Positions 44,528 to 54,960 are shown, numbered from the stretch's first letter. The stretch: DNA of 64,000 nt from an uncultured Apibacter sp. (GCA_945280365.1 CALYQD010000004.1:72571-136570); one strand, 5' to 3'. The notes: generated by a model from the sequence alone, not told the origin. Numbers and translations are program-made.

Positions 44528-46597
44528 ATGAAAAAACTGATTTGGATTTTTTTTACTCTTGCAATAATAGTACAGGCTCAAGTAAAGAATCCTATCAAGT
44601 GGAAGTCTGAAATTAAGCATACTAAGGAAAATAAATACGAGGCCATATTTACAGCAATATTGGAACCTGGTTGGCATGTATATTCTAAAGATATTAAAGT
44701 AGAAAGTGCCATTCCTACTCAATTTGTGTACTCTGAAAACTCTTCTATTCGATTAGTAGGTCCAACCAAAGAAATAGGTAAAAAGATCGAAGAATACTCG
44801 GACGTATTTGAAGGAAACTTAATTTATTATTCTAATAAGGTAGAATATCGACAACAATTAGAGATTAAGGGTACTAATCCCGTAGTATTTGAAGCAGAAG
44901 TCGAATTTCAGATATGTAACGATAAAGTTTGTTTAGCACCTGATGTAGAATCTTTTACATTTACAATAACTCCGGAAGATAAATATGAAGAAAAAACTCA
45001 AATAATACAAAAAGATACAATTAAACATTCTTCGGTCGTATTAACTCCTAAAGTGGACTCTATCGATTCTGACCGAATGAAAGATTTTGTCGAATCTAAA
45101 ACAGCAGTTAATACAATTAATAAAAATCAAATTATAATTCCCAGCTTAAATGTAGCAGAACCCATATCTAAAGAGTGTGGTGAGAAAATAATAAAAGAAG
45201 AGGGGAATATGTGGATTTTCGCATTTGGATTTTTTGGGGGATTGGTAGCTTTGTTAACTCCTTGCGTTTATCCCATGATTCCGTTGACCATATCCTATTT
45301 TACCAAACATGCTAAAAGTAAAAAGCAAGGGAAAAAAGATGCATTGATTTATGCCTTTTTCATCCTATTAATCTTTGTATTATTCACTTTACCATTTCAT
45401 TTAATTAGTGGAATAAATTCCGATATTTTTAACCAAATAGCTACCAATATATGGTTAAACCTTATCTTTTTTATAATTTTTATTCTATTTGCATTTAGCT
45501 TTTTCGGTTATTACAATATCACACTTCCTAGTTGGATGGCTAATAAGTCCGATAAAGCTTCCGAATCGGGAGGGGTAATAGGATTATTTTTTATGGCATT
45601 AACTTTAGTCATAGTATCTTTCTCATGTACCGGACCTGTATTAGGAAGTATATTAGCCAATGCAATTCAAAATCCAAACCAATTGACCATGGCATTTGGA
45701 GGTTGCGGTTTGGCTTGGGCATTAGTTTTTGGCATATTTGCATTATTTCCACAATTTTTACATAACATGCCTAAATCCGGAGGATGGATGAATACAGTAA
45801 AAGTTGTCTTAGGATTTCTTGAATTAGCATTAGCGTTTAAATTTTTATCTAAGGCAGATTTAGTAGCAAAAACGTTCTTTTTGAAAAGAGAAATTTTTAT
45901 TGCCATTTGGATTCTTATTTCCATATCAGTAGTGCTCTATTTATTAGGGGTAATTAAATTTCCTCATGACGATAAGCATCCAAAGATTGGAATTGGGCGA
46001 AAAATCTGGGCATGTATATTTATAGGTATAGCGGTATATATGCTTCCCGGATTGTTCCCTTCAAAAAAACCGAATTTAAAATTACTTAGTGGATTAACCC
46101 CACCCTTAAATATAAGTATTTATAAAAATAATCAGACAGAAGGAGTATTAGGACTTACCAGTGTACATGATTATTATGAAGCCATAGAAATTGCAAAAAA
46201 AGAAAATAAGCCTATATTAATTGACTTCACAGGATATGGATGCGAAAATTGTCGAAAAATGGAAGAATATGTTTGGAGTGAAACAGATATTTGGAATATC
46301 TTACATGATAAATTAATTATTGCATCACTGTACGTAGATGACTCAGAAGAATTACCAAAAAATGAACAAATAACTATAAGTTTGAAAGAGGGTCGAAAAA
46401 GAAAAATTAAAACGGTTGGAAATAAATGGTCTACTTTTCAAAGGGAGAACTTTAATTCTAACTCTCAACCATTTTATGTTTTGGTAACTCCGGATAGCCA
46501 AATAATAAATTTCCCAGTTGCCGGCTATATGGATAAAAAAGAATTTAAGAAATTTCTGCTATGTGGAATTAATGCTTATGAGGAGATGAAAAAATAG
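44528..46597 (+). CDS. dsbD: Thiol:disulfide interchange protein DsbD
   Basis: A 689-aa protein with three domains. A signal peptide leads into a periplasmic N-terminal domain (about 20-190) containing FQICNDKVCLAPD, whose Cys pair is the alpha-domain redox site. The membrane domain (about 230-510, eight helices) has the paired Cys in LLTPCVYPMIPL and SFSCTGPVL. The C-terminal thioredoxin-like domain has GYGCENCRKME. It passes electrons from cytoplasmic thioredoxin to periplasmic thiol proteins. All three Cys pairs are present. Confidence 0.92.
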   Translation: MKKLIWIFFTLAIIVQAQVKNPIKWKSEIKHTKENKYEAIFTAILEPGWHVYSKDIKVESAIPTQFVYSENSSIRLVGPTKEIGKKIEEYSDVFEGNLIYYSNKVEYRQQLEIKGTNPVVFEAEVEFQICNDKVCLAPDVESFTFTITPEDKYEEKTQIIQKDTIKHSSVVLTPKVDSIDSDRMKDFVESKTAVNTINKNQIIIPSLNVAEPISKECGEKIIKEEGNMWIFAFGFFGGLVALLTPCVYPMIPLTISYFTKHAKSKKQGKKDALIYAFFILLIFVLFTLPFHLISGINSDIFNQIATNIWLNLIFFIIFILFAFSFFGYYNITLPSWMANKSDKASESGGVIGLFFMALTLVIVSFSCTGPVLGSILANAIQNPNQLTMAFGGCGLAWALVFGIFALFPQFLHNMPKSGGWMNTVKVVLGFLELALAFKFLSKADLVAKTFFLKREIFIAIWILISISVVLYLLGVIKFPHDDKHPKIGIGRKIWACIFIGIAVYMLPGLFPSKKPNLKLLSGLTPPLNISIYKNNQTEGVLGLTSVHDYYEAIEIAKKENKPILIDFTGYGCENCRKMEEYVWSETDIWNILHDKLIIASLYVDDSEELPKNEQITISLKEGRKRKIKTVGNKWSTFQRENFNSNSQPFYVLVTPDSQIINFPVAGYMDKKEFKKFLLCGINAYEEMKK

Positions 46598-46652
46598 AAC
46601 CAAATATTTATATTAAATGAAAATATTAATTAACTAATTGAGAACATATAGT

Positions 46653-47336
46653 ATGAAAAAAAAATTAGTTGTATTAACAGGAGCAGGAATGAGTGCTGAA
46701 AGTGGTCTGAGCACTTTTAGAGACTCAGGTGGATTATGGGAAAATTATAATGTGCAAGAAGTTGCTTCCATAGAAGGATGGTATAAAAATCCGGAACTTG
46801 TTCAGAATTTTTATAATATGCGTAGAGCAGAATTGCAAAATCACGAACCCAACCAAGGACATTATTTGCTAAAAGAATTTGAATCCATTTTTGATATTTC
46901 AATCATAACGCAGAATGTTGATAATTTTCATGAAAGAGCTCAATCAACAAAAATTCTTCATTTACATGGGGAGCTTACAAAAGTGAGAAGCGAAACTAAT
47001 GAATCATTAGTTTATGAAACCTTACAAGATGTTCATATGGGAGATTTAGCTGAAGATGGAGGACAATTAAGACCCCATATTGTATGGTTTGGTGAGATGG
47101 TGCCCGAAATGGAAAAGGCTATCGAAATAACTCAAAATGCAGATTTATTTCTTATTATAGGGAGTTCTTTACAGGTTTATCCAGCAGCATCTTTATTAGA
47201 CTTCGTTCCTATAACCTCAAAAGTGTATGTAATCGATCCTAAACCTGTTGAAACAGCGTTACGAAATGATATTATATTCATTCAGAAAGGAGCATCCGAA
47301 GGATTGGAATATTTTAAAAATCATTATATCGAATAA
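46653..47336 (+). CDS. cobB: SIR2-family NAD-dependent protein deacylase
   Basis: About 227 aa from ATG 46653, preferred to the upstream TTG 46638. The sirtuin signature is complete: LTGAGMSAESGLSTFRD (NAD-binding), ITQNVDNFHERA, LHLHGEL (catalytic His), VWFGEMVP and GSSLQVYPAASLL. There are no zinc Cys, which is usual for short bacterial class III sirtuins. It removes acyl groups, probably also succinyl, from lysines; the substrate preference is not visible. Confidence 0.9.
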   Translation: MKKKLVVLTGAGMSAESGLSTFRDSGGLWENYNVQEVASIEGWYKNPELVQNFYNMRRAELQNHEPNQGHYLLKEFESIFDISIITQNVDNFHERAQSTKILHLHGELTKVRSETNESLVYETLQDVHMGDLAEDGGQLRPHIVWFGEMVPEMEKAIEITQNADLFLIIGSSLQVYPAASLLDFVPITSKVYVIDPKPVETALRNDIIFIQKGASEGLEYFKNHYIE

Positions 47337-47458
47337 AGAGTTACACTGGGGCATAATAAAATAATTTATATTAAATAATACGTATATGGTCAACATATAC
47401 TTATAAATACAATTAATTATAATGATTAAGATAAAGTAAATTCTATGATATAATTTTA

Positions 47459-47466
47459 TATATTTG
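47459..47466 (+). promoter_or_regulatory. Candidate -7 box
   Basis: TATATTTG, 22 bp before the ATG of the GlmU-like gene; TAnnTTTG match without a clear -33. Confidence 0.4.
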
Positions 47467-47488
47467 AAAAAATAATAAAGTAGAAATT

Positions 47489-48649
47489 ATGAATATTATT
47501 CTTTTTGATGGGAAAGAATACTCCGATCTGTTGCCGTTAACTTATACACGTCCTGTAGCAGAATTAAGAATGGGAATATTGACTTTTGCTGAAAGATGGA
47601 GATCAATATTCCAGACAGAGAAAATTTCATATTTGACTCAAGAATATCTTTCAAAAAAATATTCCCTTCATACAGAAGAACAAAATTTTTTCATTAACCC
47701 AACTTATTTCCCCTACCAAGAATTTATTCTCACACTTAAAAATTTAGAATTTGGAGAAGCTATCTATCATAATGAGGAACTAATAGCTTCAAAAACTACA
47801 CTCGAAAATTTTCAATTAAATAAATTTGATAAGAAGAATAATATAGAATTCAAAGGAATTCATATACAATATCCATGGGACTTATTTACCTACAATGCAA
47901 AGGCTATAGCCTATGACTTTACATTAGTAACACAAGGAAGAAAATCAAAGGATTTATCTGATACGGTTAAAATTATAGGAGATCCATCACAAATTTTTAT
48001 AGAAGATGGAGCTGTTGCAGAATGTGCGATTTTAAATACCAAAGAGGGGCCTATTTATCTAGGGAAGAATACAGAGGTTATGGAAGGTGCAATGATTCGA
48101 GGTTCGTTTGCCTTGTGTAAAGGTTCCAAAATAAATATGGGGGCAAAAGTCTATGGAGGAACAACTATAGGACCGTATTCCAAAGTAGGAGGAGAAGTAA
48201 ATAATATTATAATATTGGGATATTCTAATAAGGGGCATGAAGGATTTTTAGGAAATTCGGTAATAGGGGAGTGGTGTAATCTTGGAGCCGATACAAATGC
48301 CTCTAATTTGAAGAATAATTATGCAGAAGTAAAGCTTTGGAATTATACCGCACGAAAATTTATAAACTCAGGATTGCAATTTGCCGGTATGATTATGGGC
48401 GATCATTCAAAATCTGCTATAAATACACAGTTTAATACAGGTACAGTAGTGGGAGTTTCTGCAAATATATTTACCCCAGGTTTTCCTCCAAACCTTATAA
48501 AATCATTTTCATGGGGAGGTAGGTCAGAAAGCCCTCTTTTCAAATTAGAACAAGTTTTTGAGGTAGCAGAACGGTCTATGAAAAGAAGAGGGATTGAATT
48601 ATCAGAAGTAGATAAAGAAATAATAAAGTATATATATAATAACTATTAG
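47489..48649 (+). CDS. GlmU-like putative sugar nucleotidyltransferase
   Basis: A 386-aa protein of the Bacteroidota GlmU-like family. The N-terminal half begins MNIILFDGKEYSDLLPLTYTRPVAEL, a degenerate nucleotidyltransferase start without the usual GxGTRM loop. The C-terminal half is a left-handed beta-helix with hexapeptide turns (LGKNTEVMEGAMIRGSF, GAKVYGGTTIGPYSKVGGEV), as in acyltransferases. It probably acts in nucleotide-sugar metabolism, but the substrate is not evident. Confidence 0.75.
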   Translation: MNIILFDGKEYSDLLPLTYTRPVAELRMGILTFAERWRSIFQTEKISYLTQEYLSKKYSLHTEEQNFFINPTYFPYQEFILTLKNLEFGEAIYHNEELIASKTTLENFQLNKFDKKNNIEFKGIHIQYPWDLFTYNAKAIAYDFTLVTQGRKSKDLSDTVKIIGDPSQIFIEDGAVAECAILNTKEGPIYLGKNTEVMEGAMIRGSFALCKGSKINMGAKVYGGTTIGPYSKVGGEVNNIIILGYSNKGHEGFLGNSVIGEWCNLGADTNASNLKNNYAEVKLWNYTARKFINSGLQFAGMIMGDHSKSAINTQFNTGTVVGVSANIFTPGFPPNLIKSFSWGGRSESPLFKLEQVFEVAERSMKRRGIELSEVDKEIIKYIYNNY

Positions 48650-48731
48650 GAATTTATATAAATTTAGCAAAAAAATAAGGTTTAAGATTCGATTTGGTTT
48701 GAATAAGTCAAATTTCATTAAGTTAAGTTTT

Positions 48732-48758
48732 TTGTAAGAAAAAAAAATTATAAATTTG
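48732..48758 (+). promoter_or_regulatory. Candidate promoter for the PLP-enzyme pair
   Basis: TTG at 48732-48734 and TAAATTTG at 48751-48758, 16 bp apart, resemble the flavobacterial -33/-7 elements. The leader to the ATG is about 38 bp. Confidence 0.5.
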
Positions 48759-48796
48759 CCCCTTGAATTAATTATATAAATTAATAATAAGATAGG

Positions 48797-49825
48797 ATGG
48801 CTAGAACTTATAATAATGTTCTTGAGTTAATTAACAATACGCCGTTAGTTCGCTTAAATAGAGTAACAGAAGGGATGAAAGGTTCTTTTTTTGCAAAATT
48901 GGAATGTTATAATCCCGGACACTCAACTAAAGATAGAATTGCACTTCATATAATTGAAAATGCTGAAAAACAAGGTTTATTAAAGCCAGGTGCAACTATA
49001 GTGGAAACAACTTCAGGGAATACCGGTTTTTCCATAGCTATGGTAAGTATCGTTAAAGGCTATAAATGTATTTTAGCTGTAAGCGATAAAACAAAACCTG
49101 AAAAAATTTCATTTCTTAAAGCAATGGGAGCTAAAGTATATTTATGTCCGGCTAATGTTCCGGCAGATGACCCCAGATCCTATTATGAAGTTGCTAAACG
49201 AATAGCCGCGGATACCCCTAATTCGTTATATATTAATCAATATTTTAATCAAGAAAATACAAAATCTCATTATCTAAGTACAGGTCCTGAGATTTGGGAG
49301 CAGACCCAAGGTAAAATTACCCATCTTATAGGATGTACAGGAACAGGTGGAACTCTAACCGGTGCAGCACAGTTTCTAAAAGAAAAAAATCCTAATATTA
49401 AAGTGATAGGAGTAGATGCCGTAGGCTCAGTATTAAAAAAATACTTTGAAACAGGAGAAGTTGATCCTAATGAAATAAAGCCTTATCAAATAGAAGGTCT
49501 AGGTAAAAACCTAATACCTGGTGCATTGGATTTTTCCGTAATTGATAAATATGTTAAAGTATCAGATGAACCTAGTGCTTATGCTACAAGAGAGTTAGCG
49601 CTTAAAGAAGGAATGATGGTAGGCTATACGAGTGGAGCAAGTTTAACAGCGGCACGAACTGTCGCAGATACTTTTGATGAGAGTTCTGTAGCTGTTCTAA
49701 TCTTTCCGGATCATGGATCAAGATATATGACTAAAGTTTTTAGTGATGAATGGATGTCATCTCAAGGTTTTGTTAATAGCAAATTGAATGGATTAGAATC
49801 ACACGCTACTGTAGAAAAAATATAA
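48797..49825 (+). CDS. Cysteine-synthase-family PLP enzyme (candidate cysteate synthase, CapA-like)
   Basis: A 342-aa fold-type II PLP enzyme. The PLP Lys lies in PGHSTKDRIALHIIENAE, the substrate loop is TTSGNTGFSIAM, and the phosphate-binding loop is GCTGTGGTLTGAA. It resembles cysteine and cystathionine beta-synthases. It is followed 23 bp later by an alpha-oxoamine synthase. In Capnocytophaga such a pair makes cysteate and joins it to a fatty acyl-CoA or -ACP for capnine-type sulfonolipids (established pathway), so a cysteate synthase is a good candidate. Cystathionine beta-synthase or ordinary cysteine synthase remain possible. Confidence 0.75.
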   Translation: MARTYNNVLELINNTPLVRLNRVTEGMKGSFFAKLECYNPGHSTKDRIALHIIENAEKQGLLKPGATIVETTSGNTGFSIAMVSIVKGYKCILAVSDKTKPEKISFLKAMGAKVYLCPANVPADDPRSYYEVAKRIAADTPNSLYINQYFNQENTKSHYLSTGPEIWEQTQGKITHLIGCTGTGGTLTGAAQFLKEKNPNIKVIGVDAVGSVLKKYFETGEVDPNEIKPYQIEGLGKNLIPGALDFSVIDKYVKVSDEPSAYATRELALKEGMMVGYTSGASLTAARTVADTFDESSVAVLIFPDHGSRYMTKVFSDEWMSSQGFVNSKLNGLESHATVEKI

Positions 49826-49848
49826 GTAACTTTGGTTAAATAATAAAA

Positions 49849-51102
49849 ATGGATATTTTTGAGAGAATAAAAAATAATCCCGGTCCTCTTGCTAAATATG
49901 CGGACTATGGGGAAGGTGAATATATATTTCCTGTTCTAGAAGGAGAAATCAGTCCGAGAATGAAATTCAAGGGTAAAGACATGATAGTCTGGAGCATTAA
50001 TGATTATTTAGGACTAGCCAATCATCCTGAAGTAAGAAAAGCTGATGCCGAAGCTGCCGCTAAATATGGTATGGCGTATCCGATGGGTGCTCGTGCCATG
50101 TCTGGGCAGACCCATTACCATGAAGAATTGGAAAAACAACTTGCTGCTTTTGCTAATAAAGAGGCGGCATATCTTTTGAATTTCGGTTATCAAGGTATGC
50201 TATCAATAATTGATACTCTTGTTTCCAAAAATGATGTGATTGTTTATGACGTTGATAGCCATGCATGTATTGTAGATGGCGTAAGGCTTCATTTCGGTAA
50301 AAGATTTACCTATCAGCACAATGATATGGAAAGCTTAGAAAAAAACCTTAAAAGAGCAGTAAAAAACGCAGCAGAATCAGGGGGAGGAGTTTTGGTGATT
50401 ACTGAAGGGGTTTTTGGAATGAGAGGTGAGCAAGGAAAATTAAAAGAAATCGTTGAGCTTAAAAAGAAATATAATTTTCGATTATTAGTAGATGATGCTC
50501 ATGGTTTCGGTACGTTAGGTAAAACTGGAGCAGGTGCAGGTGAAGAACAAGGATGCCAAGACGGTATTGATGTTTATTTTTCTACCTTTGCAAAGTCTAT
50601 GGCAGGAATTGGTGCATTTGTAGCATCTAATAAGGAAATTATCCGATATTTAAAATATAATCTACGTTCACAGATTTTTGCCAAATCACTTCCAATGCCT
50701 ATGGTTATTGGGGCTTTAAAAAGATTGGAGTTACTGAAAAGTAAACCTGAACTTAAAGATAGATTATGGCATAATGTAAAAAAACTTCAAGAAGGCCTTA
50801 AAGAAAGAGGATTTGATATAGGCAAAACCAATACTTGTGTAACTCCTGTATACATGCAGGGAGATGCTATTGAAGCAACATTATTGATAAAAGATATCCG
50901 TGAAAATTATAAAATATTTACCAGTGTGGTAGTATATCCGGTTATACCAAAAGGAATGATTCTTTTACGTTTAATACCAACAGCTTCACACACAGATGAA
51001 GAAATAGATAAAACTCTTCAAGCATTCGAAGCTGTAAGAGACAAACTGGTGAATGGAGTATATAAGCAAGAAATGGCGGATTTAAATATTAATATAATTT
51101 AA
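49849..51102 (+). CDS. Alpha-oxoamine synthase (candidate cysteate/serine C-acyltransferase)
   Basis: A 417-aa fold-type I PLP enzyme of the serine palmitoyltransferase/KBL/BioF family. AYLLNFGYQGML, DVDSHACIVDGVR, LLVDDAHGFGTLG and FSTFAKSMAGIGAF (PLP Lys) are all present. It condenses an amino acid with an acyl thioester. Co-transcription with a cysteine-synthase-like gene favours cysteate as substrate and a sulfonolipid product (inference). Serine palmitoyltransferase for sphingolipids is the main alternative. A strong terminator follows, so the unit is bicistronic. Confidence 0.82.
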   Translation: MDIFERIKNNPGPLAKYADYGEGEYIFPVLEGEISPRMKFKGKDMIVWSINDYLGLANHPEVRKADAEAAAKYGMAYPMGARAMSGQTHYHEELEKQLAAFANKEAAYLLNFGYQGMLSIIDTLVSKNDVIVYDVDSHACIVDGVRLHFGKRFTYQHNDMESLEKNLKRAVKNAAESGGGVLVITEGVFGMRGEQGKLKEIVELKKKYNFRLLVDDAHGFGTLGKTGAGAGEEQGCQDGIDVYFSTFAKSMAGIGAFVASNKEIIRYLKYNLRSQIFAKSLPMPMVIGALKRLELLKSKPELKDRLWHNVKKLQEGLKERGFDIGKTNTCVTPVYMQGDAIEATLLIKDIRENYKIFTSVVVYPVIPKGMILLRLIPTASHTDEEIDKTLQAFEAVRDKLVNGVYKQEMADLNINII

Positions 51103-51121
51103 ATTAAATCATATTTATTTA

Positions 51122-51155
51122 AAAAAACCTGATTAGAATAGTAATCAGGTTTTTT
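51122..51155 (+). terminator. Intrinsic terminator after the PLP-enzyme pair
   Basis: AAAAAACCTGATTA pairs perfectly with TAATCAGGTTTTTT around GAATAG, followed by more T. It also works in the other direction for the dtd operon end. Confidence 0.9.
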
Positions 51156-51253
51156 TTATTTGATATTCAAATTATATTTTTATGTAAAAAAATGGATTGA
51201 GAACATTTGCTTTTATATATTTTTTATAAAATACACGCTTTTGAAATACCTAT

Positions 51254-51706
51254 TTATTCTTTATTTTTAGAATCTATTGTTATAGTAACGGGGCCATCAT
51301 TGATCAATGATACTTTCATATCTGCCCCAAAAACTCCTGTTTGAATAGATATTTTTAATAATTGACAAAGATAATCTTTGAATTTTTCATACATGGTCTT
51401 AGCATATTCATGTTTTGCTGCTTTTATATAGCTGGGCCTGTTTCCTTTTTTTGTAGATGCATGAAGGGTAAATTGACTAACTAATAATATGTCTCCTTGA
51501 ATATCTAAGAGAGATTTATTCATGATACCTTTTTCGTCATTAAATATTCGTAAATTACAAATTTTATTAGCCAACCATTCTATATCCTCTTGATTATCCG
51601 CATCTTCAATGCCTAAAAATAATAGTAATCCTTGATTAATTTTACCCACTATTTTATTCTCAACCCTAACAGACGATTCTGAAACTCTTTGAATAACAAC
51701 CCGCAT
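51254..51706 (-). CDS. dtd: D-aminoacyl-tRNA deacylase
   Basis: A 150-aa DTD protein: MRVVIQRVSESSVRV, LLVSQFTLHAST (active-site Thr region) and NDGPVTITIDS, holding the cross-subunit Gly-cisPro motif. It removes D-amino acids and glycine mischarged on tRNA. It lies 13 bp after the OmpA-like gene stop, at the end of a three-gene minus-strand run (xth, OmpA-like, dtd). Confidence 0.93.
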   Translation of the reverse strand: MRVVIQRVSESSVRVENKIVGKINQGLLLFLGIEDADNQEDIEWLANKICNLRIFNDEKGIMNKSLLDIQGDILLVSQFTLHASTKKGNRPSYIKAAKHEYAKTMYEKFKDYLCQLLKISIQTGVFGADMKVSLINDGPVTITIDSKNKE

Positions 51707-51719
51707 TATCTATCAATGA

Positions 51720-52640
51720 TTACAAATCGTTTAAAATCTTTGTTATCTCACTTAAATTGGGGGCTATAATAATATCCACCCTTCTATTTATAGCTTTTCC
51801 TGTAGCAGTAGAATTATTAGCTAATGGAGCGTATTCGCTCTTACCTGAAGCTGTCATTTGTTTGGGAGATACCCCTTCAGATTGAAGAATTTTGGTAATA
51901 GCAGTAGCGCGCATTACAGATAAGTCCCAATTGTCTTTTATGTTTCCGTTACCGGCATATTTATCAGAATCGGTATGTCCTTGAATTATAATATTTAGAT
52001 TATTATCTTTAGATAAAACTTCGGAAAGGTCTTGTAGAGCTTTTATACCCTCGGCCTCTACAGTCCAGCTTGCCGATGGGAAAAGAAGCTTATTCTCCAT
52101 AGAAACATAAATATTTCCTTCTTTTTCTTCGACGGTTATTCCTTTACCTTCATAATTTTTTAAAGCTATTTGTAGCTTGTTTTTTAATTTCGAAACTGAT
52201 TCCTTTTGTTGTGAAATTAATCCTTCCAGTTCATTTATCCTTTTAATCTTTTCTTGTAATTGACCTTGGGTTTGTTCCAATTCATTTAGGATTTTTTTTC
52301 TAGATTGTTCGGTGGTTTGGACTTCGTTGGAAATTTGTGCATTTTTAGTCTTCAAATCTTCCATATCTTTCAGCTTAGTAGCATATTCAATTTGAAGATC
52401 CGAATATTCAGCATCTAATTGAGCTTTCTTTTTTGCAAGAGCTTCTTGCTGCTGTTGTAATGAAGAGTATTGGTCTGATAACGATTTTAATGCATCTTCT
52501 TTCTCCTGAATGGCTTTCTGACTTTTTCTTTCTCCCTGTAAGGATGCGTAATATTTTTTTTCTAATTCATCATATTTGGATTGCGGTACACATGAGGTAG
52601 CAATTACCAAAAGAGAAATAATGCAAGTTGCTTTTTTCAT
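51720..52640 (-). CDS. OmpA-family peptidoglycan-binding lipoprotein
   Basis: A 306-aa lipoprotein (IISLLVIATSC, Cys about residue 17). A coiled coil covers about residues 20-160 (Gln/Lys/Glu-rich heptads). A C-terminal OmpA-like domain has IIIQGHTDSDKYAG and NNSTATGKAINRRVDIII, which bind diaminopimelate in peptidoglycan. It probably tethers the outer membrane to the wall. It lies 15 bp from xth. Confidence 0.85.
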   Translation of the reverse strand: MKKATCIISLLVIATSCVPQSKYDELEKKYYASLQGERKSQKAIQEKEDALKSLSDQYSSLQQQQEALAKKKAQLDAEYSDLQIEYATKLKDMEDLKTKNAQISNEVQTTEQSRKKILNELEQTQGQLQEKIKRINELEGLISQQKESVSKLKNKLQIALKNYEGKGITVEEKEGNIYVSMENKLLFPSASWTVEAEGIKALQDLSEVLSKDNNLNIIIQGHTDSDKYAGNGNIKDNWDLSVMRATAITKILQSEGVSPKQMTASGKSEYAPLANNSTATGKAINRRVDIIIAPNLSEITKILNDL

Positions 52641-52655
52641 AATTAGATAATTTAA

Positions 52656-53441
52656 TTAAAGATTTTGTAATTTATTTAGATCGAAATCTATCCCTACAGG
52701 GGCATGATCCGAATGAATGGCTTGTGTTAAAATATAAGCTCTTTGTAAATGTTTGACTAAGGGTTTAGTAACCAATGAATAATCTATTCGCCAACCTTTA
52801 TTGTTGTTTCGCGCAGTTTTTACCCTATAAGTCCACCACGAATATTGAAAAGGTTCATGATTGAAAACGCGTAAGGTATCAACAAGATTACATTGTTTAA
52901 AAAATCGATCCATCCATTCCCTTTCTTCAGGTAGAAATCCTGAAACTTTAGCATTTCTTACTGGATCATTAATGTCGATGGCTTTGTGACAAATATTTAT
53001 ATCTCCGTTTATAATAAGATTTTGATAATCTTTTTCTAAGTTTTTAATATATTTTAATAAGTATTCGCAAAAGTCTAATTTAAATCCTAGACGAGCCATA
53101 TTAGTTGCGGAAGGAACATAAACACTTATCACCGAATAATTGTTGAAATTTGCTTGCAATACTCTTCCTTCCTGATCATATTCTTGATTATCGCATCCAT
53201 ATTTTACAGATATAGGCTTTTCTTTTGATAATATAGCTACACCACTATACCCTTTTTTTTCAGCGGAAAACCAATAAGAATGATATCCTAAACTTTCAAA
53301 TTGTGACACGTCAAATTGATCTGTGTGAGCTTTAATTTCTTGTAAGCAAAGTATATCAGGATTTGCCGATTTTATCCATTCTACTAAGCCTTTATTTATG
53401 GCGGCTCTTATTCCGTTAACATTGTAACTCAATAGTTTCAT
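52656..53441 (-). CDS. xth: Exodeoxyribonuclease III
   Basis: A 261-aa AP endonuclease/exonuclease: MKLLSYNVNGIRAA, DILCLQEIKAH (metal Glu), INGDINICHKAIDI, WWTYRVKTARNNNKGWRIDY and SDHAPVGIDF (catalytic Asp-His). It cuts DNA at abasic sites and acts as a 3' exonuclease. First gene of the xth, OmpA-like, dtd run. The 300 bp upstream (53442-53741) hold no gene. Confidence 0.93.
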   Translation of the reverse strand: MKLLSYNVNGIRAAINKGLVEWIKSANPDILCLQEIKAHTDQFDVSQFESLGYHSYWFSAEKKGYSGVAILSKEKPISVKYGCDNQEYDQEGRVLQANFNNYSVISVYVPSATNMARLGFKLDFCEYLLKYIKNLEKDYQNLIINGDINICHKAIDINDPVRNAKVSGFLPEEREWMDRFFKQCNLVDTLRVFNHEPFQYSWWTYRVKTARNNNKGWRIDYSLVTKPLVKHLQRAYILTQAIHSDHAPVGIDFDLNKLQNL

Positions 53442-53741
53442 TTTACAAAAATACAGTTTTTTACACTTTGATTTTTTATAAATAGTATTCCTCTTTCTAT
53501 TAAATTATAGTTAAATTTAAAATGTAACAAAAATTATGTGAAAAGAATTTTTGCTAAACGCAATAATATAAAAATATAATTTTATACTAAATAGAATAAA
53601 AAATAGTAAGTGAGCATCTATATTTATTTTAATTTGATTATTGAAAAATTAGTGCTCTATTCAAATGTTTATTTATAAAATACAATAAATATTTAATAAT
53701 AAAGATATTATTATTTATATCCCTTTTATTATAAAAAAGCT

Positions 53742-54960
53742 TTGAAAATTTATTTTTTATATATTTATTTACTATTCTTAGCTATTCTCGGAAAATTTTT
53801 CAAAAAGGAACTGTTAATTTTTGCTGAAAATATATTAAACACTTCTGTAAAAATCACTTTAGCTAAACAAGATTCTATTACAATTACCACTCAATTAGAT
53901 GATAAAAATTCTTTTATTTTCAAAGATTTGCATCCAGGATTATATAATATAAAATTGAAGAAAATGAAGAAGAGCTATATGCAGATTTTTTAATAATAAA
54001 AGAAAATATAGACTTAGGTACAATAAAGCTTTATAAAAGTAAAGAAATACAGCAAGTAATTATAAAGGGTAAAAATAAAATAATTGAGAGGAAAATAGAC
54101 ATAACGGTATTGAATGTAGAAAAATCTATGGTATCCACTTTAGGTACAGGTTTTAATGTATTAGTGAAGACTCCAAAAATAAAAGTTGAAGGGAATAATA
54201 TCAAAATAATAGGGAAAAGTTTAGCTAAAATAATTGTTGATAACAGGTTAGTTGAACTATCAGGAGAATCGTTGAATAACTACTTAAAAAGTATCCCGTC
54301 AGATGAGGTAAGAAGTATAGAAATAATTACAAATCCATCCTATCAATATGATTCATAATTAAATAGCGGATTAATTAGTATTGTTTTTTAAAAAACAAAA
54401 AAGATTCATGGAATTTATCTTTACAAGTGGATGTAAAACAATCGCATTATACATTTTTTATTATTCCTTTATTGATTGGAAAGTAGTAACGAAATAATAT
54501 TCAATATTCCGAATATAAATTGGATAATTTACAAATAGGAAAGATCAAAAATATTTGTTGGTTATTCTATTTTTCAACAGATAATTCCTTTTATTTGGAT
54601 AAGAATAAAAATTTTATATTTAATATAAATTGGAATTTTAATTCAAAAGGGAAGGATGTAATAAGTGCTGTGAATTTTTATCATAGTGTAAATCTATCAT
54701 TTAGAATGTTTTTCTTTAGTAAAAAATTACAAATTACTCTGGACAGGAGAAGATATTTTTTCAAACCAAAAAAACTGACTATACGGATTTTACAAATAAT
54801 ATTAAACAAATCTACCTTGGTATGGAGAGACCAATCATTATGTTCAACTTTCAAAAATATATAAGCTAATCAATTATTAACTTAATATAAAAAAAGAGAA
54901 ATTCGAAAATGAAGACGGAAAGAATATTAAACGATACACAAAATTCTTAATAAAATAAGT
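53742..54960 (+). pseudogene. TonB-dependent receptor/outer-membrane protein gene, decayed
   Basis: Three open pieces follow the order of this family. First comes a carboxypeptidase-like N-terminal domain (LHPGLYNIKLKK). Second is the plug, beginning just before 54110 with IERKIDITVLNVEKS, then KTPKIKVEGN and LKSIPSDEVRSIEIITNPS. Third is a barrel piece near 54520-54864 with SFYLDKNKNFIFNINWNF. Stops and frameshifts separate them and most of the barrel is gone. It was probably an importer once; now dead. Confidence 0.75.
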
